Assembly (NCBI RefSeq): GCF_001570965.1
Contig: NZ_BCSR01000021.1
Span: 1 to 47,969 of the forward strand
DNA: 47,969 nt
Direction of reading: 5' to 3'
Source: Janibacter corallicola NBRC 107790
GTDB taxonomy: Bacteria; Actinomycetota; Actinomycetes; Actinomycetales; Dermatophilaceae
Both the position numbers and the translations under genes were made by a program. Every line of letters starts with the position of its first letter. Position 1 is the stretch's first letter. The notes beneath the pieces are model-generated. The model worked only from the letters and a program-made list of their open reading frames with translations. It had not been told where the DNA came from and did no database searches. Shown here piece by piece: positions 9,019-16,399 of the stretch.

Positions 9019-9762
9019 GTGGCGCCGGCGGGTGCGGACGTCCGGCTGCTGCTCGTCCACGGCAGCCGCCTCAACGCCGCCGCGTGGGTGCCGCTGGAGC
9101 GCGAGCTGCTCGGCCGGGTCGTCTGCGACCACCTCGACCTGCCCGGGCACGGTCACGCGGCGGGTGAGCGCTTCACGCTGGCGGGGGCCCGCGCCGCGGT
9201 CACCGAGGCCGTCCTCGACCTCGACCCCCGTCGGCACCGGATCGTGCTCGCCGGCCACAGCCTCGGGGGCTACGTCGCCCTCACCTGGGCCGCACGCAAC
9301 CACCGCATCCTCGACGGGCTCGTCCTCATGGGGGCGACCGCCCAGCCCTCGAGCCGGCTCGCCGGCATCTACCGCGCCGTCGGCGGCCTGCTGCGCACCG
9401 GACTGGAGGACCCGAGGCGGGCGGACACGATCCGCGGGTCCGACGAGGCCGGGATGCGCCGCATCATCGGGGACGAGGTGACCGACGCGGTCGTGGCCCG
9501 GGGCCCCGGTCTGGGGGCGATCCCCGACTCCTGGGACGCGGTCATGGACGAGGTCGATCTGCGGTTGCTCGTCGACGTCGACGCCCCCGTGCTGGCCATC
9601 AACGGCGAGTACGACCAGTTCCGCGTCGGGGAGGCCATGGCCAAACGGCTGCGCCGTGACCTGCAGGTGGTGCACGTGCGTGGAGCGACCCACTTCGCCC
9701 CGGTCACCCACCCGGTCCCCGTCGCCGCGGCCCTCACCGACTTCATCACCACCCTGGGCTGA
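9019..9762 (+). CDS. Alpha/beta hydrolase
   Basis: A 247-residue alpha/beta hydrolase with a complete predicted catalytic triad: Ser81 in the nucleophile elbow GHSLGG, Asp199 in GEYDQF and His225 in ATHFAP. The oxyanion region is the VHGSRLNAAAW loop (13-23) rather than the usual HGxPG. The substrate is not predictable; esters, lactones or C-C bonds are all possible for the family. GTG start at 9019, 5 bases after glyS. Its last 17 bases overlap the 3' end of the convergent sulfurtransferase gene, so both share a compact end region with no separate terminator that I can see. Confidence 0.8.
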   Translation: MAPAGADVRLLLVHGSRLNAAAWVPLERELLGRVVCDHLDLPGHGHAAGERFTLAGARAAVTEAVLDLDPRRHRIVLAGHSLGGYVALTWAARNHRILDGLVLMGATAQPSSRLAGIYRAVGGLLRTGLEDPRRADTIRGSDEAGMRRIIGDEVTDAVVARGPGLGAIPDSWDAVMDEVDLRLLVDVDAPVLAINGEYDQFRVGEAMAKRLRRDLQVVHVRGATHFAPVTHPVPVAAALTDFITTLG

Positions 9763-10585
9763 CGTCGGGGCCGGTGGCGACCGGCCGGGCCGGGTCGGTG
9801 ACCCAGTGGCTCCAGCTGCCGACGTAGACCGCCGCCTCGATCCCGATCTCGTGCAGGGCCAGTGCGGAGTGCGCGGCCGTGACGCCGGAGCCGCAGTAGG
9901 CGCCGACCTCCGTGCCGGGGGTCACCCCCGCCTCCGCGAAGCGCGCCCGCAGCTCCTCCGGGGGGCGCAGGCTCCCTTCGTCGCTGGTCAGGTCCGACAT
10001 CGGCACGTTGACCGCCCCCGGGACGTGACCGGCGACCGGGTCGATCGGTTCGGTCTCGCCGCGGAAGCGCTCGGCCGCCCGGGCGTCGACGAGCCGTCCG
10101 CGGGCGGCCATCCCGGCGGCCGCGTCTGCGTCGAGCACCGGCAGCGAGGCAGGCCGGACGGTCACGTCGCCCGGTCGCGGCTGCACGGGGTCCGTCACGA
10201 CCTCGAAACCCGCTGCGCGCCAAGCCTGCAGGCCACCATCGAGCACGAGCACGTCCGTCAGCCCGGCCCACCGCAGCACCCACCACGCCCGCGCGGCGGA
10301 CAGCGAGGTCGCCTGGTCGTACACGACCACCGTCGCGCCGTCAGCGACGCCGGCCGCCCGCAGCCCGGCTTGCAGCACGTCCGGGTCCGGCAGCGGGTGG
10401 CGACCACCGGCACCGGCCGGACCGGCGAGCACCGCGTCCAGATCGACGAAGGGGGCCGACGCCAGGTGGCCGTCCGCGTAGAGCGCCGGGCCCCGTCCGT
10501 CCAGGGTGAACTGCACGTCGAGGACGGTCAGGTCCTCGCGGCGCCGCCGCTCGTGCAGCTCGGTCGGGGTGATCAGTGCGCTCAC
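9746..10585 (-). CDS. Sulfurtransferase (thiosulfate/3-mercaptopyruvate type, two rhodanese domains)
   Basis: A 279-residue tandem rhodanese protein. The N-terminal domain (about 5-135) has Asp90 in VYDQATS where an active cysteine would sit, so it is inactive as usual. The C-terminal domain (about 150-270) carries the active loop YCGSGVTA with Cys231. The CGSGVT form is closer to 3-mercaptopyruvate sulfurtransferases than to the CRKGVT of thiosulfate enzymes, a weak guide. It transfers sulfane sulfur to cyanide, thiols or thioredoxin. The GTG start overlaps the stop of the upstream CDF gene as GTGA. The 3' end overlaps the convergent hydrolase by 17 bases. Confidence 0.88.
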   Translation of the reverse strand: MSALITPTELHERRRREDLTVLDVQFTLDGRGPALYADGHLASAPFVDLDAVLAGPAGAGGRHPLPDPDVLQAGLRAAGVADGATVVVYDQATSLSAARAWWVLRWAGLTDVLVLDGGLQAWRAAGFEVVTDPVQPRPGDVTVRPASLPVLDADAAAGMAARGRLVDARAAERFRGETEPIDPVAGHVPGAVNVPMSDLTSDEGSLRPPEELRARFAEAGVTPGTEVGAYCGSGVTAAHSALALHEIGIEAAVYVGSWSHWVTDPARPVATGPDVSPGW

Positions 10586-11553
10586 GTCGCCTCCTCGGTG
10601 TCGGTCCCGGAGTCCTCCGGGGCCTCGATCGGTACCTCGTAGCTGCCGAAGTCGGCATAGGCCCGCGGGTCCTCGCGCGGCTCGATGTGGGTCGTCACCT
10701 GCAGCCCGGGAACGGCGCGCATGAGTGCCTGCTCGACCTCCTCGGCGGTGTCGTGGGCGCGTCGCACCGACCACGAGCCGGGCACGAGCAGGTGCATCTC
10801 GGCGAAGGAGAGATGACCGGCGACCCGGGTGCGCAGCCCGTGGAAGTCCACGTCGTCGGTCCGCAGCCCGGCGAGCACGGCGGCGATCCCGGCGTTGGTC
10901 TCCGGGGGGAGCGCCTCGTCCATCAGCCCCCGGCCGGACTCGTCGATGAGGCGCCACCCGGTCCAGAGGATGTTCGCGCCCACGAGCAGCGCGACCACCG
11001 GGTCGAGGCGGTCGATGCCGGTGACGGCGACGAGCAGCACGCCGACGATCACCCCGACGGAGGTCCACACGTCGGTGAGCAGGTGCCGGCCGTCGGCGCG
11101 CAGCGTGATCGAACGGTGCGCCCGACCGGCCCGCAGCAGGACGACGGCGACGGCACCGTTGATCACCGAGGCGACCACGGAGATGCCCAGCCCCAGCCCG
11201 ACCTGGTCGATGGGTGTCGGGTCGAGCAGCCGGCCGATCGCCTGCCAGATGATGAAGCCGGCGGCGACGAAGATCATCCCGCCCTCGAGCGCCGCCGAGA
11301 AGTACTCCGCCTTGCTGTGCCCGAAGTGGTGGTTGTCGTCGGCGGTCCGGGCCGCCACGCGCAGCGCGACGAGGGCCGCGACCGCCGCGACGAGGTTGAC
11401 GATCGACTCCGCGGCGTCGGCGAGCAGTCCGACCGAGCCGGTCACGTACCAGGCGCCGGCCTTCAGCGCGATCGTCGCGAGGGCGGCGCCGATGGAGAGC
11501 CAGGCGAACTTCTCCAGGGCGCCGCGCGGCAGGCCGCCGGTCTCCGGGCTCAT
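10582..11553 (-). CDS. Cation diffusion facilitator family transporter
   Basis: A 323-residue CDF exporter with six predicted helices and a cytoplasmic C-terminal ferredoxin-like domain (about 225-310). The transport site is unusual: in helix 5 His157 and Asp161 (HLLTD) match the family, but helix 2 has Glu49 and Asn53 (ESIVN) where zinc exporters have Asp/His and Asp. The metal is therefore uncertain. A loop motif NHHFGHSKAEYFSAALEG follows helix 2. The ATG overlaps the stop of the upstream DUF1648-type gene (ATGA), and the stop overlaps the sulfurtransferase start (GTGA). The C-terminus is acidic (EAPEDSGTDTEEAT). Confidence 0.88.
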   Translation of the reverse strand: MSPETGGLPRGALEKFAWLSIGAALATIALKAGAWYVTGSVGLLADAAESIVNLVAAVAALVALRVAARTADDNHHFGHSKAEYFSAALEGGMIFVAAGFIIWQAIGRLLDPTPIDQVGLGLGISVVASVINGAVAVVLLRAGRAHRSITLRADGRHLLTDVWTSVGVIVGVLLVAVTGIDRLDPVVALLVGANILWTGWRLIDESGRGLMDEALPPETNAGIAAVLAGLRTDDVDFHGLRTRVAGHLSFAEMHLLVPGSWSVRRAHDTAEEVEQALMRAVPGLQVTTHIEPREDPRAYADFGSYEVPIEAPEDSGTDTEEAT

Positions 11554-12221
11554 CCCACGCTCGCCGCGAACCAGATGACCGCGACCGCGGGCACGAGGAT
11601 CAGTGCCATGACGACCCAGCCCATCGGCCGCCCGAAGTTGACGGTCGTGCCGACCCCGGTCCGTTTGGGGACGAAGACGTGGGGATCCTCCGGGTCGGCG
11701 TACACCAGGCCCCAGAGGCGCCATCCCTCCCGGTCGTCCCGCGAGCCGCCGCCGGAGCGCAGCGAGGCCACGACGATCCACACGAGGGTGGCCAGGATCG
11801 CGGCGAGGACCAGCCAGAGGCCCCATCCGGGCGCCACGGCGTCCTCGGAGAGGTACTGCGCCAGCGACACCAGCGAGATCCCGCCACCGATGACGAAGCC
11901 GAGCGCGGCGAGCGGCTGCACCAGTCGGCCGTGCCCCTGCGAGCGCACGAGCAGCAGCGTGGCGAAGACGGCCAGACCGCTCAGCAGCCCGACGACTGCC
12001 GGCATGAGGACGGTGACGGTAGAGCGCGCCTCGAAGCGGTCCGGGTCACCCGCCGGTCCGAAGTGGACCGGGTAGGGGTCGGGCAGCTGATCGAGGCGCA
12101 CGAGGCCGACGACGATCGCGAGCGCCCCGAGGGCGAGCATGCCGAGCAGCCACGGCAGGGCCGGGCGAAGGGAGGCGGGAGCCTCCCCCTTCGTCTCCTG
12201 CTGGGTCCGTGGCCGACTCAT
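11550..12221 (-). CDS. DUF1648/DUF5808-type membrane protein
   Basis: A 223-residue integral membrane protein. Residues 45-63 (LDQLPDPYPVHFGPAGDPD) match the DUF1648 signature of an extracytoplasmic loop between helices 1 and 2. Further helices lie near 68-90, 105-125 and 130-155. The C-terminal part (WRLWGLVYADPEDPHVFVPK, then TTVNFGRPMGW and a last helix) matches DUF5808. Related proteins are often linked to SdpI-type immunity or to two-component and metal genes, but no function can be assigned here. First gene of a three-gene coupled operon with the CDF transporter and sulfurtransferase. The start at 12221 has a CGAGGGC ribosome-site candidate. Confidence 0.75.
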   Translation of the reverse strand: MSRPRTQQETKGEAPASLRPALPWLLGMLALGALAIVVGLVRLDQLPDPYPVHFGPAGDPDRFEARSTVTVLMPAVVGLLSGLAVFATLLLVRSQGHGRLVQPLAALGFVIGGGISLVSLAQYLSEDAVAPGWGLWLVLAAILATLVWIVVASLRSGGGSRDDREGWRLWGLVYADPEDPHVFVPKRTGVGTTVNFGRPMGWVVMALILVPAVAVIWFAASVG

Positions 12222-12270
12222 GCCCTCGATTGTCCCTCGCGGGCAGCACGGTGGGACACTGGGCTTCGCC

Positions 12271-13503
12271 ATGACCACTCTGACCGAAGCCACCGACACC
12301 GCCGCGACCACCGGGGAGCGGGTGCTGCCGCCCCTGCGGATCGGGCGCCACGTCATCGAGTCCCCGGTCGTCCTGGCGCCGATGGCCGGCGTGACGAACC
12401 GGGCCTTCCGCCGGATCTGCCGCGAGGCCGGTGACGCAGGGCTGGCCGCCAGCGGTGCGACGGGGGCGCACAGCCTCTACGTCAACGAGATGGTCACCTC
12501 CCGCGCGCTCGTCGAGCGCACGCCGGAGTCGATGCGCCTCATCGAGCACGACGAGGACGAGGTCCCCCGCAGCGTCCAGCTCTACAGCGTGGACCCGGCG
12601 ACCACGGCGAAGGCAGTGCGGATGCTCGTGACCGAGGAGGGGGCCGATCACATCGACCTCAACTTCGGCTGCCCCGTCCCGAAGGTCACCCGCAAGGGCG
12701 GCGGCGCCGCGTTGCCGTGGAAGCGCGACCTCTTCCGCTCCATCGTCGCCGCGGCGGTGTCCGAGGGGGCGAAGGGGGACGTGCCGGTGACCGTGAAGAT
12801 GCGCGCCGGCATCGACGACGAGCACCTGACCTATCTCGACGCGGCGCGGGCCGCCGTCGACGAGGGCGTGGCCGCGGTCGCGCTGCACGCGCGCACCGCG
12901 AGCCAGGCCTACTCCGGCACCGCCGACTGGTCGCGCATCCGCCTGCTGAAGCAGGAGATCACCGAGGTCCCGGTCCTGGGCAACGGCGACATCTGGTCCG
13001 CCGAGGACGCGCTGGCCATGGTCGAGCAGACCGGCTGCGACGGCGTCGTCGTCGGGCGCGGCTGCCTGGGTCGGCCGTGGCTCTTCGCCGACCTGGCCGC
13101 CGCCTTCGCCGGGACGACGGTTCGGGTGCGGCCCACGCTCGGTGAGGTCGGGGCGACGCTGCGTCGCCATGCCGAGCTGCTCACCGACTTCCACGGCGAC
13201 GAGCTGAAGGCCTGCCGCGACATCCGCAAGCACATCGCCTGGTACCTCAAGGGCTTCCCGGCCGGCTCGCGGATCCGCAACCAGCTCGCCCTCGTGGACT
13301 CCCTGACCGCCCTGGACGAGCTCATCGCGACCCTCGACCCCGACACGCCCTGGCCGGGAGAGGCGGCCGAGGGCCAGCGCGGCCGTGCCGGCTCCTCGCG
13401 CGTGGTCCACCTGCCGGAGAACTGGCTGGCCAGCCGGGAGCTCGACGAGGACCAGCAGGCGCAGGTCGCCCAGGCCGAGCAGTCGGTCGTCGACGGGGGC
13501 TGA
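12271..13503 (+). CDS. dusB: tRNA-dihydrouridine synthase B-type
   Basis: A 410-residue FMN enzyme that reduces uridine to dihydrouridine in tRNA D-loops. The TIM-barrel begins with SPVVLAPMAGVTNRAFRRICR (31-51). The catalytic cysteine is Cys134 in NFGCPVPKVTRKGGGAALP, the family hallmark, and the C-terminal helical RNA-binding part follows from about residue 285. The start at 12271 gives the usual N-terminus; the frame is open upstream, but that part overlaps the divergent DUF1648 gene. It stands alone, with the convergent CGNR regulator ending 8 bases after its stop. Confidence 0.94.
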   Translation: MTTLTEATDTAATTGERVLPPLRIGRHVIESPVVLAPMAGVTNRAFRRICREAGDAGLAASGATGAHSLYVNEMVTSRALVERTPESMRLIEHDEDEVPRSVQLYSVDPATTAKAVRMLVTEEGADHIDLNFGCPVPKVTRKGGGAALPWKRDLFRSIVAAAVSEGAKGDVPVTVKMRAGIDDEHLTYLDAARAAVDEGVAAVALHARTASQAYSGTADWSRIRLLKQEITEVPVLGNGDIWSAEDALAMVEQTGCDGVVVGRGCLGRPWLFADLAAAFAGTTVRVRPTLGEVGATLRRHAELLTDFHGDELKACRDIRKHIAWYLKGFPAGSRIRNQLALVDSLTALDELIATLDPDTPWPGEAAEGQRGRAGSSRVVHLPENWLASRELDEDQQAQVAQAEQSVVDGG

Positions 13504-13511
13504 GCCTCAGC

Positions 13512-14108
13512 TCAACGTGCGTTCGCCTCCGCCTTGCGGCGCATGTAGTACCGGGCCACGCGTGCCCGGTTGCCGCAGATCTCCGGCGTGCACCACCGGC
13601 GGCGGGGGTTGCGGGCGAGGAAGCGCACGACGCAGGCCGGGGCCTCGCAGCGGCGCACCTTGAGGATGTTCGGTGACGTGAGGAGCTCCACCGCCGCGTC
13701 GGCGAAGCCGGCGGCCACCCGGCTGCCGACCGGCCCGCTCCGGTGCGGCGCCGCGACCAGACGGCTGCCGTCCCACCGCGCGCGACTCGCGGCGGGAGCG
13801 GCTGCGGCCACGTCGTTGAGCGCCGAGACGGCACGTCGCGGCGGCCGCTTCTCGTGGCGGGCGGCCTCGATGGTCACGGCGGCGTGATCACGCAGCTCCT
13901 GGAGGGTTCGCCAGTCGGCGTCGGTGAGCGTGCGGGGGTCGACGTCGAGCCCCATGCGCTCGGTCTCCATCGCGAGCCACTCCGTGCGGCCAGCCGAGTC
14001 CTCGAGGAGGTCGACCCACGTGTCCGCGAGGACGAGGTGGGTGTTGACCAGGTCCAGCGCGGGGGGCTCGCTGTTGAGGACTGGGAGTCCGGAGGGCAGG
14101 GGGATCAC
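13512..14108 (-). CDS. CGNR zinc-finger protein (ABATE domain regulator)
   Basis: A 198-residue protein with an N-terminal ABATE domain (about 5-130; PALDLVNTHLV near the start) and a C-terminal CGNR zinc finger, ligands Cys154, Cys159, Cys173 and Cys178 within CEAPAC and WCTPEICGNRARVARYYMRR. This architecture is typical of actinobacterial stress-linked putative transcription regulators. GTG start at 14108. A TACCAT minus-10 (14115-14120) lies only 6 bases upstream with no ribosome site, so the message is probably leaderless. It is divergent from the methyltransferase-LysE pair, an arrangement that suggests, but does not prove, that it controls them. Confidence 0.85.
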   Translation of the reverse strand: MIPLPSGLPVLNSEPPALDLVNTHLVLADTWVDLLEDSAGRTEWLAMETERMGLDVDPRTLTDADWRTLQELRDHAAVTIEAARHEKRPPRRAVSALNDVAAAAPAASRARWDGSRLVAAPHRSGPVGSRVAAGFADAAVELLTSPNILKVRRCEAPACVVRFLARNPRRRWCTPEICGNRARVARYYMRRKAEANAR

Positions 14109-14270
14109 CCACTAATGGTATCCGCTCGCTCGGACCGTGTGACGAGGCGTGCCGCGGAGTCTTGTCAACTAATGCCCAAGAATCTCCTTGACCCATTAGG
14201 TATTCCCTGCTTCGCTGTCCGGACGACTCAGACCAGGGGGGTTTGGGACCGACCGCACGAGGAAGGGGAC
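14109..14270. promoter_or_regulatory. Divergent promoter region with three CTAATG-type sites
   Basis: This intergenic stretch separates the CGNR regulator from the methyltransferase gene. It holds CTAATGG (14112-14118), CTAATGC (14169-14175) and the inverted CCATTAG (14193-14199); the outer two are each followed by GGTAT or GTAT. The first overlaps the leaderless minus-10 of the CGNR gene. A TTGACC at 14188-14193 could serve as a minus-35 for the rightward genes. The spacing suggests operator sites, perhaps for the CGNR protein itself, but this is only a pattern seen by eye. Confidence 0.35.
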
Positions 14271-15080
14271 GTGGACGTGGGGGAGACGAGGACGGAGGAG
14301 GACTACCTCTTCGACAGTGGCTCGGACCTGGGGGCCGAGCACGTGGGGCACCTGGAGAGCTTGCTGGACGATCCGACCACACGGTGGCTGGAGGGGACGG
14401 GGATCGGACCGGGGCACCACTGCCTCGAGATCGGCGCCGGCAGCGGATCGATCGCCCGCTGGCTGGCCGAGCGGGTCGTGCCGGGGGGTCGGGTGGTCGC
14501 CACGGACGTGGCCACCGAGCAGATCGCTCGGCACCCCGGGGTGGAGATCCACCGGGGCGACATCACCGAGGGGGTGCCGCCCGGCGGGCCCTTCGACCTC
14601 ATCCACGCCCGGCTGGTGCTGACGCACCTGCCGCAGCGGGAACGCGTCCTCACCGAGTTGGTGCGGGCACTGGCCCCGGGAGGGTGGCTGGTGCTCGGCG
14701 AGCTGACGCCTCGCCCACCGCGGGTCCTCGCGGCGCCGCGGTCCTCGGACCGGGAGCTCTTCGAGCGGATGCAGCACTTGTCCATGGACGTCGTCTCACC
14801 GGCCGGCGGGATCTCCTTCCAGTGGGGGGCCGAGGTGCCGGACCGGATGGCCCGCGAGGGCCTCGAGGAGGTCCGGGCCACGGAGTGGTCCCGGACGAAT
14901 GTCGGCGGGGACCACGGCTGCCTGCTGCACCGGAACCTGAACCTGCAGGCGGACGCCCCGCTGCGTGCCGCAGGCGCCACGGAGGAGGAGCTGGCCCGCT
15001 ACCGCGAGCTCATGCTGGACCCGGGGTTCACGGCGTGGTTCTACCAGTTCGTCTGCACGAGGGGGCGGAGGCCGGTGTGA
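14271..15080 (+). CDS. Class I SAM-dependent methyltransferase
   Basis: A 269-residue methyltransferase. The SAM-binding motif I is CLEIGAGSGS (51-60), motif II lies in VVATDVAT (about residues 75-82), and FDLIHARLVLTHLPQRE (about 105-121) is the post-II region typical of small-molecule methyltransferases. The substrate is unknown. The GTG at 14271 follows GAGGAAGGGGAC, a good ribosome site; a second GTG two codons later (14277) is less likely. The stop overlaps the GTG of the LysE-type exporter by three bases, so the pair is coupled. A methyltransferase with an efflux protein may modify and export one compound, an inference from coupling only. Confidence 0.82.
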   Translation: MDVGETRTEEDYLFDSGSDLGAEHVGHLESLLDDPTTRWLEGTGIGPGHHCLEIGAGSGSIARWLAERVVPGGRVVATDVATEQIARHPGVEIHRGDITEGVPPGGPFDLIHARLVLTHLPQRERVLTELVRALAPGGWLVLGELTPRPPRVLAAPRSSDRELFERMQHLSMDVVSPAGGISFQWGAEVPDRMAREGLEEVRATEWSRTNVGGDHGCLLHRNLNLQADAPLRAAGATEEELARYRELMLDPGFTAWFYQFVCTRGRRPV

Positions 15081-15700
15081 CGCTGCCGACGCTCGCGACC
15101 CTGCTGGCCTTCGGGGGAGCGACGTTGGCGATCGTCGCACTGCCCGGGCCGTCCGTGCTCTACGTCGTCACCCGCAGTCTCGAGCACGGGCGGGCAGCAG
15201 GTCTGTGCTCCGTGCTCGGGATCGAGGCGGGTGCCCTGGTCCACGTGGCAGCGGCGACCGCGGGACTGGCCGCGGTGCTCGAGCGCACCCCGGTCGCGCT
15301 GGACCTGCTGCGCTGGGGGGGTGCGGCCTACCTGCTGTGGCTGGCGTTGCGGGAGCTGCGTGGCGGAGGGCAGGGAGCGGGCCCGGCAGGTGCCGCGCCG
15401 AGTCGACGCCAGCTCTTCCGGGAGGGCCTCGTGGTGGACCTGCTCAACCCGAAGACGGCGCTGTTCTTCCTCGCCTTCCTGCCCCAGTTCGTCGACCCGC
15501 ACCGGGGGCCGATGACCCACCAGCTCGCGTCGCTGGGGCTGTGCTTCGTCCTGCTCGCGCTCTGCTGCGACGGCGCCTACGCGCTCGGGGCCGGAGGGCT
15601 GGCCACCCGCGTGCAGTCCTCGGCCCGGGGGGCGCGGCTGGTCCGGGTCGGCGCCTGCCTGACCTACATCTCGCTCGCGGTCGTGGCCGTCGCCGCGTGA
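15077..15700 (+). CDS. LysE/RhtB family amino-acid exporter
   Basis: A 207-residue, six-helix exporter of the LysE family. The family signature ALPGPSVLYVVTRSLEHGRAAGL lies at residues 21-43, and the second conserved loop GLVVDLLNPKTALFFLAFLPQFV near 116-138. Members export lysine, arginine, homoserine, threonine or related compounds; specificity cannot be read from sequence. The GTG start at 15077 overlaps the methyltransferase stop and sits inside its last codons, so translation is coupled. It is followed by a 61-base gap and the small MT0933-like gene. Confidence 0.88.
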   Translation: MTLPTLATLLAFGGATLAIVALPGPSVLYVVTRSLEHGRAAGLCSVLGIEAGALVHVAAATAGLAAVLERTPVALDLLRWGGAAYLLWLALRELRGGGQGAGPAGAAPSRRQLFREGLVVDLLNPKTALFFLAFLPQFVDPHRGPMTHQLASLGLCFVLLALCCDGAYALGAGGLATRVQSSARGARLVRVGACLTYISLAVVAVAA

Positions 15701-15761
15701 GGTGTGCCGCCGGGGCCAGCGGGTAGGCTGGGGCGATCGAAACCGATCGATGGAGGAGACC

Positions 15762-16013
15762 ATGGGGTTTCTCGACAAGTTGCTCGGGCGCAGCAACGAG
15801 CTGAAGAACAAGGCCGGCAAGTATGCGGACCAGTACGGCGACAAGATCGGTGAGGGGCTCGACAAGGCGGGCGACACGGCCAACAAGGCGACCAAGGGCC
15901 GCTTCGAGGGCCAGATCGACAAGGCGAAGGGGGCCGCGAAGGACGGCGTCAGCAGGCTCGGTGAGCAGGGCGGTGGCACCGACGGCCAGGCGCCCGGTGG
16001 TCACCAGGGCTGA
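15762..16013 (+). CDS. Small MT0933-like (antitoxin-family) protein
   Basis: An 83-residue very hydrophilic protein, MGFLDKLLGRSNELKNKAG at the N-terminus, followed by Lys/Asp/Gly-rich helical repeats (KADQ, KIGEGLDKAGD, GRFEGQIDKAKGAAKDGV) and a Gly/Gln-rich tail. It resembles the MT0933-like antitoxin family and CsbD-like small proteins. No toxin gene is adjacent, so an antitoxin role is doubtful here. The ATG follows an ideal GGAGGAG ribosome site, and an inverted repeat CGATCG-AAAC-CGATCG lies about 20 bases upstream. A frameshifted second copy of its 5' end is found at 18020, on the other side of the P-loop ATPase gene. Confidence 0.7.
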   Translation: MGFLDKLLGRSNELKNKAGKYADQYGDKIGEGLDKAGDTANKATKGRFEGQIDKAKGAAKDGVSRLGEQGGGTDGQAPGGHQG

Positions 16014-16110
16014 GCTCTCCGGTCTCCGAGGAGTGGGGCGCGGCCCTTGGACTCCGGCCGCTGGGCGGCCTACGTCCTGAGTCGGGCCGACCCCACCCCT
16101 CGAACACCGG
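16014..16110. repeat. Intergenic stretch with a degenerate palindromic repeat
   Basis: The part near 16040-16080 (CTCCGGCCGC, then GGGCGGCCT, then CCTGAG) matches the core of the reverse-oriented palindromic repeat at 29550-29587 with several changes. It appears to be an old copy of the family clustered at 28.4-31.8 kb. No gene is seen here. Confidence 0.45.
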
Positions 16111-16268
16111 CTCACTCCACGATGTCGAGGAGGCCGCCCCCTTCGACCTGCTACTGGCTGTTGATGGCGGTGCGCGAGACCGTCCCCGCGATGGCGGTGG
16201 TGATGCCGGCCTCCATCTTCATCGCCTCGATGGTGGCGACGGTGTCGCCCGACTCGACCCGGTCACCT
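16111..16268 (-). pseudogene. Duplicated fragment of the pyc 3' end (biotinyl domain remnant)
   Basis: This 158-base stretch aligns with 18145-18302, the 3' end of the pyruvate carboxylase gene, with about nine mismatches (roughly 94 percent identity by hand). It keeps the biotinyl AMKM motif but has an in-frame TAG replacing a Gln codon near the C-terminus (Asn-Ser-Gln-stop), and similarity ends abruptly at 16268. It is a dead copy, left when the [small gene]-[pyc end] junction was duplicated around the P-loop ATPase gene. Confidence 0.85.
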
Positions 16269-16399
16269 TTCTCCGCCCAGCGTGAGCAGATCGCCCGAGC
16301 CGAGCTGTCCGTCACCTGGGGCTGACTACCAACGTTCAGATCGCTGCGTATTCCAGTAGCATCGGGAATAGGCGCCCGTTACCGGCTTGGAGGTCGTGC

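Noticed and set aside
15762-16013. A toxin-antitoxin pair at the small MT0933-like gene
   Set aside because: No toxin-like gene is adjacent; the neighbours are a LysE exporter and a pyc fragment.
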